Below, piece by piece: positions 1 through 13,372 of a stretch of DNA of 64,000 nt; positions within the stretch are counted from its first letter, which is position 1; each line of letters opens with the position of its first letter. This stretch comes from Chionis minor (taxonomy: Eukaryota > Chordata > Aves > Charadriiformes > Chionididae). The translations under genes and the position numbers were made by a program. The DNA lies in contig VZSF01003599.1 of assembly GCA_013398295.1 (NCBI GenBank), positions 844,469 through 908,468 of the forward strand. The letters are read 5' to 3'. A model generated the notes under the pieces. That model saw only the letters and a program-made list of their open reading frames with translations. It was not told the DNA's origin and searched no databases.

Positions 1-230
1 CCTGGCAGAGATTTCTCTAGTCTGCCTTTTATGGGACTAGTTGGTTTTCTGTGTAATCGTACCCGCTTTCCCAGTCACTGGGGAGATTTGCATTAACTGT
101 TGAGTTCTTTCACAGTATTAATCAAGTCTTAGTTTGGAATTACGGATCCTGGAAGGGGGAAGAGTTTGTGGCGGTTTCCCCTCATGTGGGTAATATAGCA
201 GCAAGCCTTTCACATTAGGAGCTTTAACAT

Positions 231-257
231 TTGTGTGTGTGAATATATATATATTTT
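231..257. repeat. Short compound (TG)n-(AT)n microsatellite
   Basis: TTGTGTGTGTG is followed at once by AATATATATATATATTTT. It is short but perfect. Confidence 0.8.
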
Positions 258-900
258 AATTTGTAATTGCAAGGTTTATAATGTCAAATTGTCATCATGC
301 CAGTGATCTATTTGTTCCTTTGCCAAGTTCTCAAGTAATTTCCTGGGTTGCTAGAAAGTATATTCTTCTTTTGTACAGTTCTGTAAATTTAGCTGTGGAT
401 TGAAGAAAAATCAGGCTTCCGATTCTGCCCTCATTGTGCCCCAAGCAGGCACAGGCAGCACCTCCCATGGGGAGATCATTACCCAGCTGCGGGAGTCCAG
501 TCTCTTATTCTTTCTTCTTGAGGCATCTGAACCCACGTGGTCCTGCTTCTAAGAAAGCACATGCAGCTCTTGCCAGGGTCTCATGAGCAAGATGAGATAA
601 CTGGCTGGAGCACACTATGGGGTCCTTCTGGCCTGTGGCCTGCCTCGCTCCCCATAAAACATGGATACAGAGGAAGGAAGGATTTACAATGGGTCACACA
701 CTGGCTCAAGTGGAGCAAGGATGCAGCAGGGCCATGCAGAGAACACATGAGCCAGAGAGTGCTTCCAGGCCCTGCAGTCTGGCCATGACCCACACACTGG
801 ATGGAGAGGTGCTTTAACTACCAAAGCTCAATAAATCATTTGTATCATCAATATCTATCGTATTTTCTGTGGTTCTAGTTTTGAGTTCCCCATGTACCCT

Positions 901-912
901 AGAGAGAGAGAG
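901..912. repeat. Short (AG)6 microsatellite
   Basis: Six perfect AG units, AGAGAGAGAGAG. Confidence 0.8.
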
Positions 913-1342
913 AAGACCTAGTTTCAGTTACACTCTCTCAAGATAAAAACCCAGCCTATTTGGAGTAAACAGTTGAATGAAGTATTTGCCAGGCTCTATT
1001 ATAGCTGTTCCTGCATTCTGTAAAATTATTCACATGTATACAAGCATGAGTTCATTTTGCCAGGAAGCAAGACCATTAATCCTGCCTCCTTTGAAGCCAT
1101 GTGTTTGTGGACTGTGGTGGGTGACTTAACTGTTTAGATGACTTAGATTGCAGGAGACTTCGTCCCTTTGTAATGTTAATGACTGCTGAATAGCTCAGCC
1201 CTGCATGAGATTTATTTATATTTAAGAATATTTTTTGTTTTAATCTTATGTTTTTCTTAGGTTTTCTTATATTTCGCTATGTTTATATTTAATTTCTTGT
1301 ATTACTTATTTTATTACATATTTAATGTTTTTTTCTTATAAT

Positions 1343-1364
1343 AAATCCTCTCATAGGAGGATTT
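1343..1364. repeat. 8-bp inverted repeat with 6-nt loop
   Basis: AAATCCTC-TCATAG-GAGGATTT. Confidence 0.9.
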
Positions 1365-4300
1365 GGTTTCTAAAGAGTTAATTGGTGCATGCTATTTTAC
1401 TCACAAGCCAATTGAATCAGATAATTGCTGTTTCCTGAGTAATGTCAGAGTGTACAGAAAGATCTTTTGTTCCAATTAAGATGTTAAAGAGGGCTTGAGG
1501 ATTACTTTCTATGCAAATTCTTTACATTAAAGTTTTACAGTATGTACCATACAAGATTTAGAAATGCTGCTATTTAAACATCTATACATATAATTAGTCA
1601 CTAATTGTTGAGGTCTAATACTCTCTTTAGCGTATTACTAGAGCTATTCCAGATATCCCTGAAGACAGTTTCGGGAAAGTGTGTAAACCCTTCAGTTTTA
1701 CAGTTGCTGCCAGTTTTTCATTTTAAGCAGGGAAAGAGATGGGATTTTCCTAGGCACTGAAGTGAAGGTTCTTGCCCCTGAAGTTCAGGAGCTGTCAGCT
1801 ACTGATAGTCACCAACTTGTTTCTGCAGGACTCCAGCCTTATCTGTGCTTCATTAGGGGACACCTCCTTCTTCCCCACAACATAGCTCCCTCATTTCACA
1901 CCTACAAAGCAGAATTGTTGTCCTTGTAGACACCTCTTTGTTTCCACCTTCTTGGTGGGTAAGTGCCATCTGGTTCCTTATTGGAGTCTAACAGCCAAAA
2001 TTCTCATGTGTGGAAACACCTACACGAGCGAGGATGAGTATGAACGATTGTGAGGGATCAAAGACAAGGAGCTGTGCAAATCGGGCGCTAAACACTAAGA
2101 ATGCCGAGCTCGGGTCTTCCTATCCCAAGGCTTTTCTACAGTTCAGAGCGTATGACGCTCCATGGATTAGCACTGAACTGTGCACTAAGTCACCAGACCC
2201 TGTGTACCTCATCACAGCAGTGAGGATTTGAAGAAAAAGAAGAATCAGAGGGTCTAATTAGCTGGGTCACTGAGTGGTCAGGCTTGGCAGGACTGATGGG
2301 AGGAGAAGGGCTCTGTAACAGTGAGTAGGATAGAAGCGAAGAGGTGCTTGTCCAGACCAAACCTCTCCTGAGCCTTTAAAAGTTTTCTGTCTCTAATTAT
2401 AATTGAGTGGAAATTACGTGAGCATTTCAACTTCTGTCTTCCATGTCTCTGTATTAGTCTTTCTCAAATCTTAATGCTTCTGACTGCAATAGCCAAAACC
2501 TCTCAATTACTGTCACACTCTGAGTAGCTTAATGACAATAATCCTCTGTAGGGAAAAAGATAGTTTAAGTGAATGGAAGTGATTATTAGATGCAAGAAAA
2601 ATATGCCAAAAGTCATTATGTCTTTGCTAACTAGACATAATTTAAATTTTAAAAGAAGGTATTGAAATTACTGCTCTTGGAAGGGAATCCAAAACTATAA
2701 TGCTCATTCCTTTTTTAAGGGAAGTCCCATTTCTCCTGGGGGCTAATACCATAAGGTCCTTTTTTTGTACTGAAAACAGCGTAGTGCTAAGTAAAGAATA
2801 GAGATCTAAGTTGTTAGAGAGAGATACATACTTTAAAGATATAACATTGTAGTTTACTATGTACCTTTTATGGTGTTGGTGTTGGCTTCCTTCTGTGCAT
2901 TCCTGCCCGCTAGGCTGTGGAAACAAGCTCAGAGAGTTTCCATATTGCCAACAGTCAGCAACAGTATTTTGACATTTGTACAAGGGAATGTATATATCCA
3001 AACCCAAATCTGTTTCTGTTGAAAATTAAATAATCTGTGATGATACCTGAAAACTTATATTTGCAAGTCTGGAACTTGCAGGCTTTTCCCAAGTTTCCTG
3101 GAAGAGTGGTAAGTTAACTTCCAAGGCTTTGTTGGACTGGTGTCCCTCTAGTCTCTTCTGTAAACCAGCTTCCACATTCATCTGTCTTTTTAGTCTGTCT
3201 TAGACTTACTAACGTGGGTAGAAATCACCTCCCTAACTTCTCCCTCTTCTAAGATATATACTGGAGATAATGGCCATTATTCTTCTGCTTGACATTCCAG
3301 GTTAAAAATACCAAATGCACTCAATTCGGTCCGCTCTCTAGTTTCAGTCAATTTCTGGGGAGGACATTGATTTGATTAATTACCCATTTGCAGCAGAAGT
3401 GTACTGGAAGTTGCTCGGGTGACCTCTAGATCATCTAATGGCTGATACATGGGAACTCTCCATCACTCCCAGAGCTTTGGCCTGTGCCAGTCTCAGGGTC
3501 CATAGTGTCAGGAGGGGGGAATGGTTAACGTCTTGTATCTGTAACATTTACTTTAAACCCAGTGCACTTTCTCCTAGGTGCTGCATTGTGGTTCAGAATC
3601 CAAACATTTCTTAATTCCTTGTGTTTCAACCTCTTCTGGCTGAGTCATGGTATCTGCCACTTACAACGACGAGCAGAAAGCTGTCCGTGCTCTGGGAGTG
3701 TTGTGCTATGGAAGAGCTGGGTTATATGTCACAGAGGATCCAGAAGGAGCCTTGACAGTGCCCATCTATCAGTGACTCATTGTCATTAAGACCATCCAGG
3801 CTTGTCTAACGCAACTCTCCTTTGTTCGTCTTAAATTTCTGTTAAACATTGATTAAGCCCCCAAAGATAAGAACTTTGCTCTTATGTGGGGTGGTTGCAG
3901 TCTCTGCACTTTATTACTAGAGCTAGAGCAAGCAAGGGAAGGCTGCGCTGCTCATTCTGAGTATATACGTTCTTCAGCTCTCTCCCCCTCAGCAAGCCTT
4001 AAGCTTGTTGCCTAAAAATGCCCTTTACAAGAAGAAAGTCTACAGCGCTGCAGAGCCGGCTGATTTGCCGGTGACCTGCCTGTAAGGACTGCATTGCTCA
4101 AGTATTCACTTGTCCTTTGAACATGAAAAGGCAGACAGGTTGAGCCTGGGGTATTACTTGGTACAAAGCAAACATTTAAAAAGCACAAAGTTTCAGGTCG
4201 TTATTGGTAATGGAAAGTACTATTTTCAAAAGTGCCATTTGACATTTACAGGATTAACTGGTATTGACTTCCTGTGTGAGTTGGGCTCCTGTGTATCCGA

Positions 4301-6804
4301 GTCACTTTTGGAAACCTGAGTTGGCCATCTGTTTCACTTAGGCTTTGCAGTGCCAAGTGAAGCAATGCATAAATACTTTGATGACTACAGTTTGTAGTAC
4401 CTAAATTTAAAAAAGCAGTTATTTCAACAGTCTGACACCTATTGGAATTTTCAGAAGCTCTGGGGCCTCGGATTCCCACTGCCTGGGCGAAAACAGGTGT
4501 GTTTGAAAGCAAGTGGAGTTTGAAAGGAACTTGTGCTTTTGAAAACCCCTGAGCTACCCCATCGTTTTTGAAAGTGGAACTAAGGTACTTCCTGAAATTT
4601 CACCTGCCATCCCAACCAGATGTCTGACACCAGAACCTGAGTGTTTCTTAAAATATAGAAAAGTGAGATGTAAAAAGGTAGTATATATAATAGGAACCTC
4701 CTATAGGAAATTGGTCTATAGATTCTGAGAATATGTATGGCAGACACAGTTGAGACTGAAGCATGGGTACGTGGGGCACTGGGGAAGCTGTTTGTGTTAT
4801 TGACTCAAACTGAACATGGGCAGGAAAGGCAGATATGGCTATAGTCCAGGAGAGAGTATGCCAGCTTTTGAGCAGTGCTCTGGCATGGGAGGGATAGGAA
4901 GAATCTGGGAAGAACTTGGCATTAAGAAAAGAGCTCTATTTTGTGCTTGACAACAGAGAAGGCAGACGACTTGAGACTGAGGAGTAGAGGACATAAAAGA
5001 ATAGGTGGTGTAGAAGTCTAACTTAGGACAAGTGGGAGCAACATCCCTGAGATGCATGAGAGTCAGGGAGTCACGTGGGTCAAAGCAGGGGAAGTGCAAA
5101 GAAATAACTGTGTCATTCGAACGGAGAAAGTAAGAAAGGAGATGTAGGGACCTACTCCGGAGCTGCCCCGTGGAGCCTCAGGGGAAGCAGGGCTGTGCTG
5201 AAGACGCTCTGGGAGCAGCGGATCATTCCTCTGCTGGCTGCCCCGAGCGCCCTGGCTGGTGTCCACACTGAGGCAGGAGGGGGAACAGCAAGCAGGGAGA
5301 CAGCTGAAAATAGCAACGTGAATGTGAAATCGATAGTCATGTTTGTTCTTGATCCCTTCTCGTGTAAGCAGGTGACAGTCTTCGTTCCCATCTTTCATTC
5401 TCTGCGATGTGACTTAGCAATGATAAACTCTTCCTTTAAGCTCAATCAGGATGTTCATAGAAACGTTTTACTGCACCTCCTTTGTTTTAACTGGAGTTCA
5501 ACAGTTCCTCACTGCCATGTTGTGAAACTGGGCTAAATAAACAGCAGAGTAGTCCATCTATCACTGCTTTAATTTTGTGCCTTGAAGGAGCTGACGAGTC
5601 TAGGGAACAGCACGCAGTGCAGTTGGAACAGCCATCTCCAGGCCATTTAACATCGGGGAGGCTCATAGTGAGAGCTCTTGGTGCCCTGGCCCGTCTTCAT
5701 GATGTTTTAATACCCAATTCTGCTTGGGATGGTCTCCATAACTTTTTGGGATTATGTCACCTTCCTTCCTTTTCAATTTGACAGTGAATTTGATGCTGCT
5801 GAAAAGTGGCTGTTTTGAGAGCTTCAGAGACTGTAGAGAGTTTGTTGATCAAAGACATAAGGAAGAGCAGCAACTTCTTACTGCTCCTCCCCTGTGAGAC
5901 TCCTTAGACAGAAGGACAATAAAATCTGGAAGTCTATATGATTTTCAGTGCCACTTTTTTTTTTTCCTTGCTTGTAATGCTTGATGGGAGCAGTTCTATT
6001 TTGATGCCATTGCATTTTTTACGACAAAAACTCAGTTGGCAAATTGCAGCCAGTGCTGGTTGCTCTTTCTCCTGGTTCTGGATGACATGGATACAGATTG
6101 CCACAGTTTATTCCAGTAACTTGCCTGTGGAAGTCAGACGGGATGGCAGTCTGAGTCTACCTCTGGTTCATTTTACTGCATGCAGGTTGTAGCAGCTTTT
6201 CCTGTGAACGTTTCCCACTCCGTTCAGCTTGACCGTATACAAAATCTTCAATAGGTATGACTGAGAGAAAATGTAATATCCATATGGATGCGACTGTGGA
6301 TAGAAACGTTTTTATAGGAAACTGTGGGTGCTTTACTGGTTGTGTCCCCATTTCTCTTTCTCAAGAAGTATTTCCCACTCTCAGATTTTAAAACCTTTTA
6401 AGCTATTGTTTTTTGTTTAAAGGTGGTACTGCATGGGGGGTTTTAATCCATTATAATTAATTGTATATTGATTGTTGTTAAGGAATTTAGAACAATGGGA
6501 AGTGCTCAAGTTCATTCCTGCAGCTGGATCAGGAGTATATAAAAGCCTGTGTTTTGTGATTTCTTAGCTTTAACATGAATTAAACATTCATCGCACTTAA
6601 CATGGATAAGATGGAACTGGACTGGTTAACGTGATAGTAGATGCAAATAATTTTAAAAGATTTGATTCCCACTATATAACCTCACTGATTTCCTTTATAA
6701 CAAGGTGAGAGTACTCAAAGCCTCACGCATGTAGTAGGCAGAGCTCTGCAGAACCCTCAGTACTCAATTTAAACATGCACTTATTGTTTGTGTCCCCACT
6801 TCTC

Positions 6805-6975
6805 CGATGAACTCCCCTATGACCTTGGGCAAGTCACTTCATTTATCTGTTCCCCAGCTGGTGTATCATAAAATAGGTTAATAGTACTGTGCTCCCAAGA
6901 GCTGCGCATAGAAAATTCCGTCCGCCAGCAATGAGAGAAAGGGATTGCTATTGTTGTTGGTATTATGTATGTATT
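6805..6975 (+). mobile_element. MIR/CORE-SINE-like relic
   Basis: The stretch CTATGACCTTGGGCAAGTCACTTCATTTATCTGTTCCCCAGCTG...TCATAAAATAGGTTAATAGTACTGTG follows the MIR core consensus (gtgacCTTGGGCAAGTCACTT, then a cTCAGTTTCC...TGTAAAATGG-type segment). It runs on to a GCTATTGTTGTTGGTATTATG end like the MIR 3' end. It is ancient, non-coding and a genomic passenger. Confidence 0.75.
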
Positions 6976-8468
6976 TAAACAACATGTTCTGATCGTCTTG
7001 CGTATCATAGGAGTAGGCCTACAGAAGGCAGGTCTGTTTACACATTGAAAGTGGTTTGCTGGACAATGGCCAGAAAACAGGGATGAACCTATAACTGGTT
7101 GATATCCCCCCAGGCATTTAGCATCAGGAATTATGGTTCAGAACCGTGTTAGGAGGGTGGAGTGATGTATAAATAATTGTCATCAGGATTTAAAGTCATT
7201 CAGGAGGCATAGTCTACTTTGCATGTAAACAAAATGTAGGTCTTGAGGGAGTCTGTGTCTCAGCTAAATCTGCTCATGTATAAATCCTCTCTTTTGGGCT
7301 TTATATTTTGGAATCATTGTAATTTAAATTCAGCTACAGTCCACAGGATCTGCACGTTTTACCACCATTAGGGAAGTTAATAGGAGCTGCGCATCCCACT
7401 CACTGTAGCTGCCCTTCAGTAATTAACTCCTTCCCATTTCCTAAATCCGGAGTGAGGCACGGCAACGGCACTTGAGACAACGGCCTTTGAGAGCGTGCAG
7501 CCTGGGAACATGTATGTGAGGAACAATTGATTCAGCCAGATTGTATTTGTCTTCTTACTTCTGTCTCCCTCTCTTTCCTGAGCTACTAAGCTGCTGAGTT
7601 TGTTGTTGCTGGGTAAGCAGCCACTCCTGCAGTTACCAGGAGGTTGGCCCATCCCCTGCTGACTTCTGTGCCGGGGGATCAGACCGCCACGTTCCCGGAA
7701 CCCTTGGGTTTCCTTCTGATGTTTATTTGGCATCCTTCCCATCGTGCACGTTGCCTAGTGCGAACCAACTGCATATCTCCTCCCAGCTAAACAAATTCTT
7801 CGGACCAGATTCGTCATTGAAACAAAGTGGTACTGGGAGATTATTAAGCTTTCCACCAGAAGAATATTCCACGCTGCTATTATACCTTTTTGTAGTTCCT
7901 TCAAGTGTTTTCATTTTATGTGGAGAAAGTTGTGATTGTTTCGTAGTAAACAACTTTCCAGGAATGACAAATGTTGCTTTGCCCATTGGAAAGAGGAGAC
8001 AGATGTTCCATAGAGTGGGAGAGAGAGAGGAAAATACCAAGGCTTTTACCAGCCATGTTTGACTTTTTTTTCCTGTAGTTAAAAGTGTAGAATTGAAACC
8101 TGCAGGAGAGGGAGTGTTGAACATTACTTCACCTCAATCATCCCTGCTAAGTATTATGATTGCAAGAAAGGGATCCTTAATATCCCTGTTACACGTGGAG
8201 CATTTTATTAACTCAGAGAGGCACTTGGGGTTGGCTTTTTTTTACCTGGAGGAAATAGTAAAATTTGACAGGTAATTTTGTAAATGAAGACAGTAAACAG
8301 CTGTTGAAGATGATAATGTCTGAGTGGTTTTGTTGTTTCTATGAAAACTTAGTTACACTCATTTTAGATTAATTTTTCATTGTCTTGTGTTAAATGAGAA
8401 TTGCTTACAAGGCTGCTTCAAATGGAACCTTGATTGCTTTCCATCTACTGCCAAAACCATAAAAGACC

Positions 8469-8481
8469 AAAAAAAAAAAAA
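8469..8481. repeat. A13 homopolymer
   Basis: Thirteen A bases after AAAAGACC. There is no SINE or LINE body next to it that it could terminate. Confidence 0.8.
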
Positions 8482-8929
8482 TCAAATGCATAAAAACATT
8501 TATGAGCAGTGATACAATAAATTCGTACTATAGTGCATTTTAATTTGATAAATTAAAGTTTTGCTATGCAGCAGTTTGTGTTCATGTATGAGAGGGGCAT
8601 ATACATTAGCCATTTAAATTCAGTACTGTGTTAAACAGCAGTAAAAGCAATTCTGGCTGCTATTGGGAGCTTTTGGTGTGGTATTGTGAAATCCCCCAAA
8701 AATCGGAGATGCACTGTGGGAGAAATGACATGAAATGGACTCATGGAAAAGGAAGTGCAGGGATAGCCTTGCGGAAAAGCCACCAAACAGTAATTTAGAA
8801 GATAGAGCTTCAGTTGGCACATCACCCATGGATTTCCCGAGTTACCTTTCCAGGTGCCGCTCGGGGATGTGGAAGGAAGGGGAAGCCCTTGTAGTCCAGG
8901 CGCTGGAAGGGCGACAGGGTCCAGTTTCT

Positions 8930-9015
8930 AGCTGCTATGGATATTTGGTGTGATCTGGAACAAGACACTCTTTTCTCTGGCCCTCATTTTTCCCTTATAA
9001 ATGGAACTAATAAAC
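8930..9015 (+). mobile_element. MIR/CORE-SINE-like relic
   Basis: GGTGTGATCTGGAACAAGACACTCTTTTCTCTGGCCCTCATTTTTCCCTTATAAATGGAACTAATAA matches the MIR-type order 'tgtgatctTGGgCAAGaCACTt-TCTCTGgGCCTCAgTTTtCCc-TaTAAATGG-aataa'. It is short and diverged. Confidence 0.65.
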
Positions 9016-9779
9016 ATCCTCTTACTCTTTTTCCTGTTTGTTTTCTCTGTGTGGGCCACAGGGTCTCCTGGTGCGTGAAAACATCTATGTAATACACCAC
9101 TTAGCGCAAAGGTGTGCCAGCACTCGGTGAAATACTGTAAGAAGGAAGAAAGAAGAATAGTTGCAAAGAGTCTAAGCCATAATTCAGTCCTGCTTTGAAG
9201 TATGTTAGAGGCATTTAAAGCTTCTGCTGACTCTCTGCATATGGATGATTTGACCCGAGATGGATATTTCTTTGAGAGTGACAAAGTGGTCAGGAGCAAT
9301 TGTTTGTGAGTTCGCAGAACGATCAGGCAAGTGTGGATGAAGGTCATTTGTTTTGTTTGTTAGATCATACACTTAATAACACTTGAGTCCTGTTATGACC
9401 TTTTACAGAATTTTGTTTTGGCATAAATGTCAGGAAATGCAGCTGGGAATGAAAATATTGATAAATATATTGCCAGGATTTGAATTGTAACTTAGGCTTG
9501 CTGGAGAATGGAAATTTAGGCAGCCTTAATCATTTTTGAAACCTTTCAAAAATGTCCTTCATATAAATACTTCTGAAAATGTTTCTAAACATTCATTTTC
9601 CCTTTGCAAGGCTCCACACCGTGAAAAGCATTGTTCAGGAAGGGAAATCGCTGCCTCTTTAACGAAATGATATTTCAAAGTTCACTGCAGAGTCATTTTT
9701 TATAGCTTCTTCATCCAAAAAAAAGTTCAACTCAGATATGCCTATACATTTTTAAGAAGCTCCTGTTTTTCTTCTATTG

Positions 9780-9900
9780 AGCCAATTCTCTTGACAGGCT
9801 TCATAGGACAGGCAAGACAAATGACTGGTGTGAGATCATATAGTTAGTCCATGACCCCAGAAGGGGCTTTGACACAGACTTTTAACACTAGACCACGTGG
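9780..9900 (-). mobile_element. MIR-like relic, reverse orientation
   Basis: The reverse complement reads CCACGTGGTCTAGTGTTAAAAG, then CATGGACTAACTATATGATCTCACACCAGTCATTTGTCTTGCC, in the order of a tRNA-like SINE head followed by the 'tgtgatctt..cagtcactt' core. Similarity is weak, and I have only pattern memory to support it. Confidence 0.45.
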
Positions 9901-9934
9901 TGTGTCCGTCAGCCAAGAGCGTACGGCTGACGGA
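9892..9934. repeat. Palindromic E-box followed by a 10-bp inverted repeat
   Basis: ACCACGTGGT (9892-9901) is a perfect palindrome around a CACGTG E-box. Three bases later TCCGTCAGCC (9905-9914) pairs exactly with GGCTGACGGA (9925-9934) over a 10-nt loop. Confidence 0.93.
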
Positions 9935-12900
9935 GGTGCCTGCCGCTTCACCCAGGGCCGGGTTCCAGAGCTTTGAAGCAAGGGGAGAGAAAGGGGCACC
10001 AAGCGAGCAAGGAGAATTTATCTGTGAATAGAAGATCTGATCTGAATCCCCTTTGGCAACGGTCCCCTGCGTGGAAAGGGACCAGGTTGTGTGGTTAATA
10101 TCACAGGAGGTTGACGGTAGACCTTGGCTAGCTAAGGCTAACGTAAATCTAATGTGTAGTTTGAGAACTTAGAACGGGGAAGGGAAGTAGGTGTAACTTA
10201 AGCTTGACAAATTCAGCCTGTCCAGCATGTTTTCTTGCGTGTCTATTACTTCCCACTCTCTCTGTATGTGTACACACACGTGCATACAGCGTTTCATTCA
10301 CAAGTTTGATGCTCTCGTTTCTTTGGCTTGTCACAGATGTTTTTGTGCTTGCCAGTAAATTACATCAATAATTCCAGAAGCCTTTTTTTAATCTGCTGGC
10401 GTAGTGGAAGTAGTATATGATAACTTAATACAGCCAACTAAGATATTCTCTGTTTTCTGTCTTCCCTTTCTCTGTCCAAGACATTTCACCAAGACATTTT
10501 CATTCTCTGAACCAGATCATCAGCAAGAAGAATTGAATAAAAATCCCCTGATGTCAGGAAATAATGTCAATTTACACTACGTGACATCTACTGAGGATGA
10601 AGAGAAATCTCCGATAGCCTAGGGCACCTTTTACTTCCCAATATTGTCTTAGACACAATTTTGTCTTTATATTAAAATATTTGGAGCTCAGTATTGCTGT
10701 AAATCCCTTTTTCTGTATTCAAAATGCTCCATCTGCTTTGGGAAACCCTTTAAATTAGTCATAAAGGCCAAGTCTCTTTATAGAAAGAACTGGGTAGCAC
10801 AGACGTCTTAACTGCAAAAATAAAAGTGAAATGTACTTCCTGGAAGAGTTGGCAATGCTGCTGAAAATTATTAAGAAAGTATTTGTCCATTTTCAAAAAA
10901 GTTTTAGATTGAATGTCATGTAGATATAAGCATGTTTAGTATAACAGACTCTGAAAATCGTCCTATCCAGCATACCTTAACCTCTTTCTTTCTGGTACAA
11001 ATTGTATATTCTGCAGTCAGCAACAGTAGGATATTTGCAGCGATTTATAACCCGTATTTGACAGTTCTGTATGTACCATGTTGGCTTAATGCTGCTCCCA
11101 CACCAGAGCAGCAGAGTTGAACACCCCTGGAAATTCAGCTGTTAATGTCAGATTGCTCAACAGAGGTTGTATCTCTGCATTATCCAGAATTTAAAATCCC
11201 TGGGAGTGAAAGCTTTTACTCAAGGATTTTAGCATGAATTCCATTGAACCAACACCACCTGCATTTCTGTTGAGATATCTGAGGCACCATATATACCACA
11301 GGCATTTCAGGGAACCTGAACGATTTGGGTCACTTCAGCTGCAACTATTTTCTTATTTTGTGACGAAAAAAATTTGGGCGCAAACTTTTTTACTTTCCAT
11401 GGCCGAGCATGTTGAAATAATCCCCAAGTAAAGAAAGGGTTACTGTTTGTTGGCTGGTCCTTTGCAACCTGGTGTTGAATACTCTGCCAAGTGATGCTGA
11501 AGCCAGGTGGAGATAGTAACAAAGGTGCAGAACAGAGGAGAATCAGACTGTCACCCCAATGCATTAAATTAGGGGGAGGAGAGGGACAGCGAAAGGAAAA
11601 CCTGTCTCATCTGCAGTGCAGTCAGGTCAACTCTGGGAGCAGGGCATTACGGTTGGTGGAATATTCAATAGCAGCCTATATGCAGCTCTCTGCTGGTGGA
11701 AAAGGTCATCTTTCGGTTTGCCTTCGGCATCAGAAAATACTTTGAAATTGCCCTGCCTTCTCTAAGCTGACAGTGCTGCTGGAGAGGGCGCCTGAGGGTA
11801 CAGGAGAGGTGACAATGGAACAGTGGCCCCACTCCCATCAAAATCAAAAGCAGAACAATGATTGACTTGAGTGAAAGTAAGGTCAGGACCAAAGTGTTGC
11901 ATGTAACATATTTCAGTGTTGTCATCATACTGATTTTTCAGACGAAGGAGAATGGTTAGCAGTATTCACTGTACAACTTCAAGAGCTTTGAGAGATGTTG
12001 ACACAAATTTTAATAGATGGATCATTTCCTGCACACTATGGTTTCTGTATTTAAAGAAAAAGTGCCGTGTGCTGAGGGGAATAATAATGTGTCCATGATT
12101 CACTCCTTTTATAATCTTGTTCTGAAGGGAATGCATCTGACAGATTGCTACCCCAGGAAAATCAAACTGCATTAAGGATCCATAGCTGGGAAGAGGCTGT
12201 AAGGGGCAAACTCCTTTTTATTTGTGCTGTTAATTTCCAGAACCACCCAGTCTAGTTGGCTGTCATCTCTCCCCCTTTTTCACCTTTTTTTCATATTGCT
12301 CCTGTAAGCCTTTATCAAATAAGAATCCATGGCAGTGTTGTTGGATCTCCTCTGCGTACAGCTGTACATGCATTTTCCCGTTGGCAGGTCAGATGAGGGT
12401 ATGGCACAGCTTGGGCTGAGGGACTTCTAATGGTTGTCTTTAGGAATTGCCTCTTATCTAGCATTCACACAGCTGGGGAGTCCTTCTGCTGGTGTTCTCA
12501 TACAGGAGCAATTAACAAGTGTAAGAAGATTTTGGGGTAAACGCAATTGAATTACCCCAGTTGAGCAGCACTGGCAGGATGAGCTACTGGGGCCCAGCTG
12601 AGCAGCGGTGCTTTGGTGACCCACGGGAACGTGGCTGTTTGCGCTCCTAAGGACAGGTCCTCTCACCTGGGATCAAGGAAGGGATTGTTAATGACATCTG
12701 TAATTTTTAAAGTCTCTGCTGGCATCAAGCTTTTCCTTTCTGCAAAAGGAGTTGAGGCAGTGTTACAGGTGGGCACACTGGGCCAAGAGATGGGTGATCG
12801 CCAAATTGGTGGGATTTGAGATTGAGAGATTTAGTAGAAAGATCATTAGCAAGTAGTTACTACTGATCCGAATCAAATCTTGTTTATAAAACAAAGGAAA

Positions 12901-13346
12901 CCTTTATGGATGAAGCTCACACCATTTCATACTGTCTGTAGTGTAAAGTGCAGAGTGGGATGTGGACAGTTCTTTGGAAATAACCTGGCAAAGAAGCTGA
13001 GCACATGGCGCAGTCACCCCTGCAAACCTCATCAGGCTGTGTCACCTCCTGTGAGCACCTTCCCGGAGAACAGGGCTGTGCATCTGATAACGGATGCTCT
13101 GGTGAGGATTTACCTGCAGGATTGAATTTCTACTCTTTTCCTGTTCCATTTTCACTGAGAGAGAAGATAACCCTTAATTTTCTTTTTGAAATTAACCTAA
13201 TTGGACTTACTTATCTACTGGTTAGACCGGAGCAGCAGAAGGAAGCCTGTCTGCGATTCAGGAGTGAGTCAGCAGGCGTTCTCCTTGTTCGCCATCTGAC
13301 TCGCGGAGCTCAGCGCTGGTACATGGAGTTGTGTAGGACAAATTCA

Positions 13347-13372
13347 CGCAGTGGTGAATTTCACCGCATGCG
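13347..13372. repeat. 26-bp imperfect palindrome
   Basis: CGCA-GT-GGTGAATTTCACC-GCA-TGCG has a 13-bp core with 6-bp arms (13353-13365) and matching CGCA/TGCG outer arms. Confidence 0.85.

Noticed and set aside
5063..5536. Overlapping 79-113 codon open frames on both strands
   Set aside because: Open on both strands at once, with no motifs, and in a slightly GC-rich patch where stops are rarer. Treated as chance.
7723..8124. 133-codon minus frame opposite a 111-codon plus frame
   Set aside because: No recognisable protein, no splice logic, and mutual overlap suggests chance.
10404..10622. 72-codon open frame with acidic C-terminal end after a pyrimidine tract ending in CCAAG
   Set aside because: It looks slightly protein-like (SEPDHQQEEL, TSTEDEEKSP), but the acceptor would be non-AG-optimal in position, I recognise no family, and TMEM132 has no such segment.
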